Position numbers and translations under genes: made by a program
Assembly: GCA_038501625.1 (NCBI GenBank)
Contig: JAZAYU010000176.1
Span: forward strand, 744,001 to 808,000
From: Corbicula japonica
Lineage: Eukaryota; Mollusca; Bivalvia; Venerida; Cyrenidae
DNA: 64,000 nt
Direction: 5' to 3'
Notes under the pieces: generated by a model
The model's database searches: none
What the model saw: only the letters and a program-made list of their open reading frames with translations
Told to the model about the DNA's origin: nothing
In this document: piece by piece, positions 1 through 10,906 of the stretch
Numbering within the stretch: the first letter of the stretch is position 1
How the letters are laid out: every line of letters starts with the position of its first letter

Positions 1-1274
1 AACAAACTTATCTGAAAATGACGAGATAAATTACATTTCTAAAGGATAAGACAGTGTGTATGAGTGATTTACTGTGCTCTTATCGTGCTTTTATAGGATA
101 TTCGTATTAACTGGATGTTAAAATGTTGTGTTTTGAATTTTAACTAAAATCTGGATATTACGAAAAACCGTATGTACTGTCATTGCATGCCATCGTTGAT
201 CGACCGTGAATTTTATTGGTATTCTTGCGATAATTATCTTCTTCTATTCAAAATATGAAACATGTCAAATTAGTCAGACGTAAACACGGATATTACATTT
301 TTCTGCTTTTGTGGTAATTATAAACCTGCTTAAGTAAAGGAATTTGCAGCGATTAAAACTAGGACATTTAAATCTGTATTTGGGTCATAGCTGGGGACGT
401 TTTGCACTCGTCAAGTTGTCACATTTTGTGTATTCATCAAAAACCAACGTTGACCTGTCAACCACTCAATTAGCTGGACATAACTTGTTAACAGGTAAGA
501 GGTGAATTTCACCCTACGATGTATACATTAAGGAGCTTTTCACATACCCCTTTAGCTTTAAAACAGTTAAACACGAGCATGACGTTAAACATTTAAAACA
601 CAAATTGCCCCTACATTGAAATTATATAAAACACAAATTGCCCCTACATTGAAATTATTATTTAAAAAAAGTGCCAGTCACGTTTTAACCAGAAATATAC
701 GGACAATGTTTTCGCGGAACCAATACAAAAATGATGTAAATAATGTTAACTTAGTGTATAACTTAACAATGTGTTCAGTTTTAATTTATTTTACTGTTGA
801 AGTGTTATTGTTGTTGTTTTTGTTTTGAAAAACAAACTTATTAGATCAACTCTGATCAGATTTGGATCAACAAATAACAAAAAATATAATAACTTCTTTG
901 TGTTTTGTTATTATTGGAAGAGTGTATATGTAAATATGAGGCATTTATCGGAATAGACAGGTGTTTATAACACATTGTTATTATAGAGTAACTCTGGTTA
1001 AGGTCTATATGATATTAGATTCTTTTAAACTTCCCTTTGTTACCAATGAAAATAGATGGTTTTGATACATGTAACAGAACAATGTAATTTTGCTCTGAAA
1101 TGCATATAAATTATATCTCCGTTTTTTAAATGCAATACACATAATAGTTACGTAAGTTTTTTTGGTTTACTCATTTCCAAGAACTGTATATCTAGAGTGG
1201 TAAGGTAGAAAAAGCAATATAATGAATTTCCATATCTGGTAATATGTCTTTGATTAAAAAAAACCATCATCATC
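1..1274. other. AT-rich non-coding stretch, no gene seen
   Basis: No recognisable gene. The only structure is a roughly 32-bp direct duplication at about 595-658, two head-to-tail copies containing the shared core ACAAATTGCCCCTACATTG. The short open frame crossing it is AT-rich and resembles no family I know. Confidence 0.5.
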
Positions 1275-3115
1275 ACAGTGTCTAAGCGTACAGTTAACCG
1301 AAACGGAAGTTGCTGATCTGTACGCCGATGATCACATAGTTGCTTACAGAAAAACCTGCGACATCGAATTATTTATTGGTAAATAAACTAAATTTAATGT
1401 GCATTTAGAAAAAAATATTTCTGTGGTAAGTACAACGTTAATTGTTCGTCCTGCTGTGATCACATAGACTTAAAGGAAGGGTTAGTATTGTTATAATCCA
1501 TCATCGTTCCCAACTCGATCAGTGAAAATAGGAGCAAAACATTGAACAAAACGGAACGTTTTGGGTTCAAATTTCTTTGTGTAAATAGATTTTGGATCAT
1601 ATTTGTGTTGGTATGGGAGAAAATTCATTTTTTCAACTTGTGTACTTCGTTGACCTGAGTTTGATCGACTTAGCAACGAGAAAATGATACTTTCTTTATG
1701 TCACTGTAAATCATAAGACTGTACGCATAGTTGCAACTGTACGCGATCGTTAGTTGTAAACAGATGCCTAACATCTGTACGCATAGTTGTCAAACAGATC
1801 ATTAACAATTTATAGTTCCAGTTAATGCTTTCTGATTATATCGAACGGTTATCATTTTAGCTTTAGTTAACCTTAGTAATTCTTGCACGAGAACCTGAAA
1901 AATGCATTTTTCAACAAATTTGCTAATTCTTTTAATGATACAATTGTATAAACAAATAACTGATCTTGGCTTCTGTTTCAAAGTCAAATTTGTTTTTAAA
2001 TCTATTGTTAGCTCTTCATGAAAGGAGGCGTGAAATAAACGACTATAGTCCAACCGAGCTATATCAGTGGTAAGACCGTGTAAGATATATAGAGGCCCGC
2101 TGTAATGTTTTCATTTCTTTTCTGAAGTGCGAACAGTAGAAGCCATAGTATATCTGGACAAATACGCGTTAGTACTTCAACCATAGTTTCTAAAGATTTC
2201 ATAGAATGCTCCAATCAAATTAACATAATCCCTGAAATCTACCAATGAAAGTCGGCCAAAATGAAATCCAACTCGACATTTTAATAACGACCTTAAACAT
2301 GAAATTCTTAGCAGTTGCAGACGTAATTGTAGACTAACTTAACTTAGTCACGAAGTGGTGGATTTCAAAATCTGAAACCACTTAATGGAATTGTCCTGTC
2401 AAAGACCAGATTGTTAAAGTCTTTATGATATTGGATAATATTTGTGCATAATGTATATTTTTGCCAACACCGGCAGGGATTTCAGCAGGTTTATACTGGG
2501 TTTAATTTAATGTCACAATCAGGTTAGAGGATTTCTAGCAATTGTCGGTGTCTTATTTGCAAAGTGTACCAATTCGTTCATATGGTTCAATAGTAGATCA
2601 GAGTAAAAAACCTATCAATTTATAGCTCAAAACTTGCTTCTCAGTTCTAAAATGTGATCATACAAGGTTTTATTTTTGATAAATAATACTGTGTAACATT
2701 AGATTTGGTTGATTCCTTTGATTGATTCCTTTAACAAGTTCTTGCTTCATTGATGCTTTTCAGTCGATCAGTATATGATGCACTTATGATCGCAACTGTT
2801 CGTACAGTCTGACATTGAAGTACTGCAACTTTGCGTACAGTCTTGTCACTTTCGGTTGCTGCACAGAAAGACCATTTTCTCGGTGCTAATTCGTTCAACT
2901 TAACTAGCCGTTATTTCAAGACTTCAAGATCACAGTAAAACTATTAATCAACGATGTACTTATTATAAAAATAATTTCTGCAAAAAGCACGTTTAATTTG
3001 AATATATTTTACAAATAAAAAGCCGATGTCGCGTGTTTTTCTGTAAGCAACTACGTGATCATCGGCGTACAGATCAGCAACTTCCGTTTCGGTTAACTGT
3101 ACGCTTAGACACTGT
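1275..3115. mobile_element. 1.84-kb inverted-repeat element with RT-like arms
   Basis: Two 92-bp arms (1275-1366 and 3024-3115) are inverted copies with only about three mismatches, enclosing 1.66 kb of AT-rich DNA. The left arm read forward, and the right arm read in reverse, both encode a peptide containing DLYADDH. This resembles the YADD catalytic motif of reverse transcriptases. The interior repeats a CTGTACGCATAGTTG-like word near both ends (about 1717-1800 and 2790-2845). No intact ORF lies inside. It could be a non-autonomous TIR transposon or a palindrome built from LINE fragments. The arms end in CAGTG, with a possible 3-bp TCA duplication outside them. Confidence 0.6.
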
Positions 3116-3689
3116 CATTATTCAATATCCGCAATGCCTTGGAAGCATTTACGCTTATTCATTAAGAGGAATATCAGGGCGAAAATAATAAATGTTTTTC
3201 TTTATAATTTAAAATGTAAATGAAATGTAAAGAATGTAGATGAAATGTAAAGAAAGTAAATACGAATCTAGTATTCTTACACAAACAACATACGAGTGAA
3301 TATTATCTGGGTTAAAATATTTTAACCCAGATGTAATTAAAGTCGAAGTTGTATAGCGTTACTATTTAACGCAGAAATTTACTCACAGTACTGAGTAGGT
3401 CCGATTAGTCAGTTAATATCAGCGAAATTCGCTCCCTTCAGTCATTTATAGGCATTACATATTAGTAAAATAACCAACACCTGAGACGTTGAAGTATTCC
3501 GCAATGAACTGTAAATAGCGAAAAAGACAACTTGGATGACCAGTTAGAACCCTTGCACACTCTTTATTCGAACTACAAGAGAAAAGAGCATAGACCAAAA
3601 ACAAATCACATTTAAATACGGTGTCCCATGTTATTACCGTCACATTCCTTTGTATTTATTGACCTTTGGCTGTCGCACTGTAATTTATC
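3116..3689. other. Non-coding, with a 28-bp perfect palindrome
   Basis: No gene seen. Positions 3306-3333 form a perfect 28-bp palindrome, half-site ATCTGGGTTAAAAT. A short direct repeat of GATGAAATGTAAAGAA lies near 3220-3260. Confidence 0.5.
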
Positions 3690-4834
3690 TATTTGATTCT
3701 GCTATCAACCCTTGTATCTATTGATTCTGCTGTCAACCCTAATTGTTGTTGATTCTTCTAGCAACCATTGTATCTGTTGATTTTGCTATCATCCCTTGTA
3801 TGATTTTGCTATCATCCCTTGTATCTGTCGATCTGCTATCATCCCATGTATCTATTGATTCTGCTATAAACCCTTGTATCTATTGATTCTGCTATAAACC
3901 CTTGTATCTATTGATTCTTCTATGAGCCGTTGTATCCCTTGTATCTTTTAATTCTGCTATCAACCCTTGTGTCTGTTGATTCTGCTATTTACCTTTGTAT
4001 CTATTGATTCTGCTATCAACCATTGTATCCCTTGTATCTATTAATTCTGCTATCAAACCTTGTATCTGTGATTCTGCTATCAACCCTTGTATTTAATGAT
4101 TGAGCTTTCATCCCTTGTATCTGTTGATTCTGCTATTAACTCTTGTATCTATTGAATCTGGTATCAACCCTTGTATCTATTGATTCTGCTATCAACCCTT
4201 GTATCTGTTGATTCTGCTATCAACCCTTGTATCTATTGATCTGCTATCAACCCTTGTATCTGTTGATTCTTGTATCTATTGAATCTGGTATCAACCCTTG
4301 TATCTGTTGAATCTGCTATCAACCCTTGTATCTGTTGATTCTGCTATCAACCCTTGTATCTGTTGATCTGCTATCAACCCTTGTATCTGTTGATTCTGCT
4401 ATCAACCCTTGTATCTGTTGATCTGCTATCAACCCTGTATCTATTGAATCTGCTATCAACCCTTGTATCTGTTGATCTGCTATCAACCCTGTATCTATTG
4501 ATCTGCTATCAACCCTTGTATCTGTTGATCTGCTATCAACCCTGTATCTGTTGATCTGCTATCAACCCTTGTATCTGTTGATCTGCTATCAACCCTGTAT
4601 CTATTGAATTCTGCTATCAACCCTTGTATCTGTTGATCTGCTATCAACCCTGTATCTATTGATCTGCTATCAACCCTTGTATCTGTTGATCTGCTATCAA
4701 CCCTTGTATCTGTTGATCTGCTATCAACCCTTGTATCTATTGATCTGCTATCAACCCTTGTATCTATTGATCTGCTATCAACCCTTGTATCTATCGATTC
4801 TGTTATCAACCCTTGTATCTATTGAATATGCTAG
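3690..4834. repeat. Minisatellite, 27-28-bp unit
   Basis: About 40 head-to-tail units carry the core TGATTCTGCTATCAACCC followed by TTGTATCTATT or TTGTATCTGTT. The left part is degenerate (units missing or shortened, TATCATCCC variants). From about 4310 to 4820 the units are nearly identical, so the right side was probably homogenised most recently. Units of 27 bp keep several frames open on both strands; these peptides are by-products of the repeat. Confidence 0.9.
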
Positions 4835-5358
4835 CAGACCCGGTACAGGAAGGAAAATCGTGCACGGTTCGGAATGACAGTTTATAATAATTACATGTTT
4901 AAACTATTTGACTGGGTAAGATCGATACCCTCTTAAGCCATAGGTTATTGTTACATATATTGAATAGGTCTTTGTTCGTAAAATACCCTTAGCTAACATA
5001 ATTCTAGGTCGCTCATTATTTACAATCGATTTTACTTAAACGCAACTATAATAATTTGTGTTTATACTGTATTTGCTTAAATAATAAACCCCTTTATCAT
5101 TTAGGTCAGAATTTGTTTTGAAAACGATATTCTTTTTTACAGTTGTTCGTAAGAAATACAACACTTGTCCCTATTCGATAAAGAGAATCCGAGATATATC
5201 GAAACAACTAGACATTGTGACTTATCATCGGTGCACCAGATACAAGATATATATCACTTAATTAATTTATGTTAATTAAACTGACCTGTCAGATATCATA
5301 TTGTTTGTACCAATCACCTACTTGTCAAAGTTGTTTTTCTGAATGCAGCAGACGCTAA
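4835..5358. other. AT-rich non-coding, no gene seen
   Basis: No feature recognised between the minisatellite and the hAT-type MITE. Confidence 0.4.
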
Positions 5359-5366
5359 ATATCAAT

Positions 5367-6228
5367 AAGGGATGTCAACGGATCCTGAATTTGGGATCCG
5401 GATATCCGTTGAACGATCCGAACGGATATCCGGATATCCGAATATAATGACTTTGCTAAAAGAATTACGTCGTTTCCATAGACATAAACGCTTCATAACT
5501 TTAATATTTTAATTAATTACGGACAATAAAGCACTGGTTATTCTCAATAAGTAGTTTCTTTTTTCAGTTGTTAAATAAATATTACAAAAAGTTTGGAATT
5601 AAAACGATAAAAAAAAGCTGTGAATGAACTATACATTTGCTGTATTTTTTCATCATCATTTTACTTCAAAAGATGTCGCGAACAGCGAACAATAGAAAGG
5701 AAGGCATAACAAATTATTTGTTTAGAACGTAGATGTTAATAAATCAAGATCGTGAGATCAAATAAAAAATGAATTCATCAATAATTTAATAGATATAAGC
5801 AAACTGGCATTATTAAAGGCGAGTAATTGATTTATGACCACCAAACCCGTTGTCTACAGAATTATAGCTCTATTCCTTCTCAATAAAACCGATCACACAG
5901 AATTAAAGATAATTTTCTTTACTCAAAATAGATTAACTTCAAACGTTGACCATTAATTAGCAAGTTCTTATGTATACTGTCATACTTTAACACATTTCTA
6001 AACCTGTGAAGCCCAATTTACTGCGTGTCATCACCTCTCGATAATCCGTTTAACATTCTTATGCTTAAACGCATACCGACATTGTAGAAAGATAATTTAG
6101 CAAAATAAAAATAATATAAAAATGAAAAATAAAAAAATTATAAACGGATATCCGGATGCCAAATTCGATCCGGATATCCGATGATCCGAACGGATATCCG
6201 AATATTCGGATATTCGTTGACATCCCTA
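5367..6228. mobile_element. Non-autonomous hAT-type MITE
   Basis: The 862-bp element has imperfect terminal inverted repeats starting AAGGGATGTCAAC on the left and TAGGGATGTCAAC on the right. It is flanked by a perfect 8-bp direct duplication, ATATCAAT (5359-5366 and 6229-6236). An 8-bp target duplication is diagnostic of the hAT superfamily. Both subterminal zones are packed with GGATATCCG-type palindromes (5385-5443 and 6145-6215), which are possible transposase binding sites. The interior is AT-rich and encodes nothing transposase-like, so it would need a transposase supplied in trans. Confidence 0.88.
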
Positions 6229-6367
6229 ATATCAATACAATGCTTAAGACGACCACGTTCGCGCTTACAGTTTCTTAGATCTCACTTTTAAACGTAAAAT
6301 CACACGGCATTTACGTTTTGGCACGTTAGTTATTGTTTTTTATAATTCCCGGACCAGCCCCCATATG

Positions 6368-6629
6368 TAACCCGCTATGGTTGAGTTAGTACCGCACCAT
6401 TCTCCTTCACAGAGTTGTCGTTCCTTACACTCACTTTTGAAAGTAGTCCTAGCCAATAACAGAGGTGAATGTAATGAGCCAATAGTGTAAGAGAGTGGTA
6501 CCGCACTTGTACTATCTCACCATAGAGCAAGATTTTATGGCGACGTGGTAGAGCGTCGGACTGGCATGCGAGGGGTCCAGGGTTCGATCCTTGGTTCAGT
6601 GCAGTACTAACTCAACCATAGCCGGGTTA
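6368..6629. mobile_element. Foldback element with a tRNA-like core
   Basis: Inverted arms of about 25 bp, containing TATGGTTGAGTTAGTAC, lie at 6368-6392 and 6604-6629. Part of the interior (about 6400-6500) recurs in reverse near 27978-28262. The right half holds a tRNA-like sequence, listed separately. This resembles a SINE or foldback hybrid. Confidence 0.6.
6540..6606 (+). repeat. tRNA-like SINE head
   Basis: It contains an A-box-like GTGGTAGAGCGTCGG inside a possible D arm (GACG, 8-nt loop, CGTC) and a B-box GGTTCGATCC inside a weak T arm. The acceptor stem does not pair well and the T loop is one base long, so it is not a functional tRNA gene. It probably carries an internal RNA polymerase III promoter of a SINE. 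Confidence 0.6.
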
Positions 6630-6831
6630 CACATATTTCCATAATCAAATATAACATTTCATTTTATTCCCAGGGATACATGGGGGTACTAAAACCTTTG
6701 ATGTTTGGATGTTAGAAACATTTAAATGTTAGAAACATCATATAAAATAAAACTGAACATTTAGAAAAAGTCGTTTGCATATTCTTGACGTATTGTATGT
6801 ACATTATGCATATAGCATTGCACTGTTTCAT

Positions 6832-7300
6832 ATGGGGCACGTCGCGGGAAAAGGTACCTTCGGACAGTTGACGTAAATCCTTGAAATGACGTCATAAAGT
6901 TGATCAGAAAACATTAATTATTATGCTTTTTGGGTTAAAATTATCATTTTATTGTCAAAATGTTTAAGAAAAGCACTTGTTATTGATAAGAAAGGCTAGA
7001 ATGCAGTTTACCGGTACGGATGTTTACATAGAGCTTGCGTAATAGTTATATATTAGTTATTTAATGCAGGCGGGGGCGTGGGGGCGGCAGCCCCCATTCA
7101 CCACTATATTTTGAACTAACTGTTCAATGAATATATGATTAATAATGCCAGCGGGGTTATGGGGCGACAACAGCCGTACCGGTAAACTGCAGGTGTCCCA
7201 TAAGAAATTTAAAGATAGTTGTAAGTTCTTTCTAACTATATTGACAACTAAAATGTCACAAAATATAACCGAAGGTACCTTTTCCCGTGGCGCGCCTCAT
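6832..7300 (+). mobile_element. GGTACC-family MITE, copy 1, upstream of FAM43-like exon
   Basis: Inverted ends contain CGGGAAAAGGTACCTTCGG on the left and its complement on the right. This copy is about 470 bp instead of the usual 250 bp because a second small inverted-repeat element (7003-7190) sits inside it. The left subterminal part carries TGACGTAA and a perfect TGACGTCA (6887-6894). Its right end is 61 bp upstream of the FAM43-like ATG, so it probably lies in that gene's promoter, 5' UTR or leader intron. Confidence 0.88.
7003..7190. mobile_element. 188-bp TIR element nested in the MITE
   Basis: A perfect 17-bp inverted repeat, GCAGTTTACCGGTACGG, lies at 7003-7019, with its complement at 7174-7190. 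The interior is a GC-rich direct pair: GGCGGGGGCGTGGGGGCGGC near 7069 and a GCGGGGTTATGGGGCGAC-like copy near 7151. The block is absent from the other copies of the host MITE, so it was inserted later. The target duplication is unclear. Confidence 0.72.
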
Positions 7301-7361
7301 ATGGTCTTTAATCTTCAGGTGGTGGTATGTCTTGATCACGTGTAAATCAACTAACGACGCG

Positions 7362-7677
7362 ATGAGTATCTTCAAGAAGAAGAAGAGCCTCGTCATCAAT
7401 GACGAAGACCCGACATACAAGGTGAAGTATCTGGGCAACGTTCAGACGGCCATGATGAAAGGCGAGGGCTGCGTAGATAAACCAGTTGGCGTCATTTGGA
7501 ACAACTATTTACGGAGCACGAGTCCCGGCCTCGATATGAGGTTAACCTTCACCTCGTCAGGGCTGAAGGCTTTCACCAAAGAGCAGGGGCTGACGGAATA
7601 TCGGGCGCATAGGATATCGTACTGTATTGCTCACCCGGCTTACCCCAAACTGTTTGTTTGGGTTTACAGACACGAAG
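7362..7677 (+). CDS. FAM43-like PTB-domain protein, coding exon 1
   Basis: This exon encodes residues 1-105 of a FAM43-type protein. The family is named for vertebrate FAM43A/B, carries a phosphotyrosine-binding (PTB/PID) fold and has no firmly established molecular role; a cytoplasmic adaptor is likely. After a basic start (SIFKKKKS), the conserved DPTYKVKYLGN (16-26), KGEGC (33-37) and PKLFVWVYRH (up to 104) match the FAM43 PTB domain as I remember it. I chose the ATG at 7362 because FAM43A has a comparable basic stretch just before its DPTY motif. The open frame extends 25 codons further upstream, but that part runs into MITE sequence. The exon ends in phase 1 at the donor AAG|GTATTT. A possible acceptor, TTTAATCTTCAG, at 7307-7318 would allow a non-coding leader exon. 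The family assignment is firm; the exact start is likely. Confidence 0.9.
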
Positions 7678-8011
7678 GTATTTACATAATTTGTTAATTT
7701 ATATAGACGTCTTTTCATTAATTTATGATAAGGGAGAGCGTGTTCTCGATAATGACGCATTTGTAAAAGAAATGAACTTTGTAAACGTTTGATAGAGTGT
7801 AGAAACCACAGCATAGATGAAAATTTTCCAAGAAGTCGAAACGTTTGTTGTTAACCATTAAAGACGATCGCAAAAAATAAAAAAAAAAACTCATAAATAT
7901 TTACCTTTGTAATCAAATTTTGCAGGTTATTATAAATTTCTTTTGTTAAGAAATTATATTTTATTGTTATAATGAATAAATTAAAAAAACAAATTTATAA
8001 TGGAAACAAAA

Positions 8012-8103
8012 TGATTTTACACGATTCATTACCTGGTCAAATATACCCAAAATACTAGATTTTACACGATTCATTACCTAGTCAAATATACCCAAAATAC
8101 TAG
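8012..8103. repeat. 45-bp tandem duplication in the intron
   Basis: Two adjacent copies of a unit beginning GATTTTACACGATTCATTAC and ending CAAAATACTA differ by one base. Confidence 0.8.
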
Positions 8104-8719
8104 TATTGTGCGCCTCCGCCTCAGATGTTTGGGTCAAATTATGAATTATAGCACGGAACGGAAACGTAACCCCCTTTTTTCTTGTCATTTTCTTGTCATT
8201 TTTGCATACATTGTGAAAAAGTGAAAAAAAAAAGAAAAAGAATCTGTGAAAGTGAAATACTGGTAGAACGAAGTTCTTAATAAACGTGTTTAGTGTATAC
8301 ATATTCAACGCTCTGGCCGCTTTTATTTATATGGTCATCATTTTCCACACAACTGCAACTTTTCATGAAATATCGGTCTATCCGTTTCTAGCCTTAATTT
8401 ATTTTGACAGCTTCGTGATGTAATATTGCCTTGGTCTGGTAACGAAAATATTATAAGCAGTAATTTGGATATTTATTGTTTAACCACGAACCTTGTTAAT
8501 GTCGGCACGATCGTAAACGCACTAATTTTGATTGTCGTTGAAATATCTTTTTATTCTGTAAAGTGTTTGTATGTAAGATCACGTGACAGGAAAGTACTGA
8601 CCGAGATTCTAAGTTCATTATAACGAGTTCCAGTTAGCCGATCTAATTTTGGGGATCTAAGATGTGTTTAATCTACAATACAGAAATCTACAGAAATCCT
8701 CATTGTTGCTTCACTTTTT

Positions 8720-9080
8720 ATACCCCCACCATACAGGGTGTGGGCGAGTGGAGGGTGGGGTGGAGTACTTTAAGTTAAGAGTTGCACCTGTCTGTATTTG
8801 TGGGTGCGGGGGTGTGTAAAGGTTCTTGCCAGGGCTATAACTTTATTATGAGTAGATCGATTTCTATACAACTTGGCACATGTGATTACCACAAAACGAC
8901 GTGGCTCGCACAACAACCAGCCTCCTATGTCCAGGTCAAGGTCACTTTTTCTAAAAAGAGAACTTTGGTATAAATTGAGGCATTTCAATAAATTCACATA
9001 TGACCACTGTAACAAACCAGCATGATGCGCCCCTATGTCCAGAGTCAAAGTCACTTTTACGAAAAACACAATCAGCCTCC
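8720..9080. repeat. Dispersed repeat with two imperfect units
   Basis: Two loosely repeated units share TATGTCCAG.GTCAA.GTCACTTTT (about 8927 and 9032). The block starts with a GC-rich CCCCCACCATACAGGGTGTG segment. The style resembles the repeats at 10216 and 39830. Open frames across it on both strands look spurious. Confidence 0.5.
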
Positions 9081-10215
9081 AAGATCGATGTCACTTAAAC
9101 TTAATCTAACTAAAAATACTGTTTTTCTTTGTGCATCTTGTGCAGAAATCTGAAGTAACCCTAACCAGATGTGTCATATACGTTCAACAAAATCAGGAAA
9201 ATGTAGTACGCAAGTCCATACCTGCTCAAACATCAATCGAATTTACGAACAATCATGGTCCATACCATAGCTTTATCTGAAATGTATTGTCCCGCTAAGT
9301 CGAGCAATATGCAAGAATTTGATAAAGCAAAAAGGGAAATAATGAAAATAACAACAGGGAGAGATTTCTGCCACGTTGACCTGACACTCGGGTACTTTTG
9401 TTCTAAATCTTCCATTAAAATGCGAGTTTATGTATTCTGTCGTTGGATCATTGCAGTTTATAAATTACATTTATTTTGCAATGATAGATTTGCTGAATTT
9501 GCTGGTTCTGCACTATAGGGTAGGTGCTTTTCCCACCGAGCACCCCCGGAGGAAGTGGAATGTAACTGAAAAAAAGCTATTGAAAATATAAAAGCTTTTT
9601 GTTTCAAAAGGTTATTTTAACAACACTTAATCCAAGAACCGAGAAACCATATTCAAACACATTTCATCCTCGAGTGGTCAGTTAACAACGACATTTCATT
9701 CTGTTGTGGCCATTTGAAAACCTGTCACATGCGCTGCCGACATGTAGACACATCACCGGGCCAGGCCTCAAGAATTCAATTGATCTGTTTTAGACGCTTT
9801 TTTCTAAGGTTTTCATTTTTTTCAGATTTCGTACATTGTTGATTTCATCGTCTTTGCAAAAGTTAGGTGTTTTCGTTATTTTTTTCGGTTGACCTTTTAC
9901 CTTTGACCAATGTTAGGCTTTAACAATTGTTGGTCATTTGATCTTTTTAAGTGAGCTGAGAATAAACACATCAGTCGGTAAATTATCCATGTTATTCAGA
10001 TGAGCTGTTTAGTTATGTGCTAATGAAACTGCCTTTGTATCGCGTGGGTGTATTTGTTAAATAGGCTTTAGAAATTATGGATCAGAAAGCGTAGGCTGAT
10101 GGCAGGACATTACATTATTTGCTGAGATGTTGCTGTCCATACGGCCGGGCATAACACCTTCAACCCCTTAAAAAGTATAACTTTAAAAATTTCCAAAACG
10201 AAAAACAATTATTTT

Positions 10216-10490
10216 TTATGCCCCCGCGAAGTGGGAGGCACATAGACTTGCACTCGTCCGTCCGTACTTCTGTCTGTCTGTACGTACCCCAAATCTTATG
10301 GCGTCAACTCCTCATTAACTATCGGACAGATTTCTTTCAAACTTGCATAGATGATCAAGCAGGATTTGTAGATAATCGTCAAGAAAAGATTTTTCCCTGC
10401 GACCAATTTTACCAGAGTTATGGCCCTTTGTTTAAATGTTGTGCATGTAGCACTGAGGGCATCAGTGTCCCGAGAACACAGTCTGATTTT
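10216..10490. repeat. Dispersed repeat, TATGCCCCCGCGAAGTGGGAG type
   Basis: It begins with a small GC hairpin, then CGTCCGTCCGTA and TCTGTCTGTCTG microsatellite-like words, then unique-looking sequence. I recall similar units scattered in bivalve genomes; a repeat-library search would confirm this. The 92-codon frame in it matches no protein family I know. Confidence 0.55.
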
Positions 10491-10906
10491 GTTTAAATAA
10501 AAAATTGCAAATAAATTTAAAAAATTTCACCGTTTCTCCACAACAAACTTAAAAAAACCAAATTCTTTTTGTTTCCAGTTTAAAATATGATTCATGGCTA
10601 TAAGTACTATAATTATGATGGATTTTCTTGGACGATTTTTTCCCCAACTATTTTAATATTCTAACATACTGTCAGTTACCACTGGCTCGAGTTGAATCGT
10701 GAGCATACTTGCACTTTGCAGTGTTCGCCTTTCCTAAGTTCAGCATTGATGTGTTTGATTAGTCAATTACTTCAGTTTGCCAGAGTCCAGATTTAACTGT
10801 TCTGCATGTAACGGAATCCTACAGAAAACCTGGCGAATTTTTAAAAACAATTATTGAATTATTTATATCTATCATTAAATGTTTTGATTTTGTTTTATTT
10901 TTCCAG

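Larger units (their letters stand above)
7678..10906 (+). other. FAM43-like intron (3.2 kb, phase 1)
   Basis: It starts GTATTT and ends with the pyrimidine-rich acceptor TTTTATTTTTCCAG. Joining the flanks restores the PTB reading frame (HE-G-KRMKLELRCHAV). Inside are a 45-bp tandem duplication (about 8012-8103), a diffuse GGTCAAGGTCACTTTT-bearing repeat (about 8720-9080) and another dispersed repeat (10216-10490). To my knowledge vertebrate FAM43A and FAM43B are intronless, so this intron differs between lineages. Confidence 0.85.

Noticed and set aside
4354..4877. Leu/Tyr-rich and Asp/Ser-rich frames on opposite strands
   Set aside because: Products of the 27-bp minisatellite.
10218..10496. 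92-codon frame in the FAM43-like intron
   Set aside because: It lies in a dispersed repeat with microsatellite words and has no recognisable domain.
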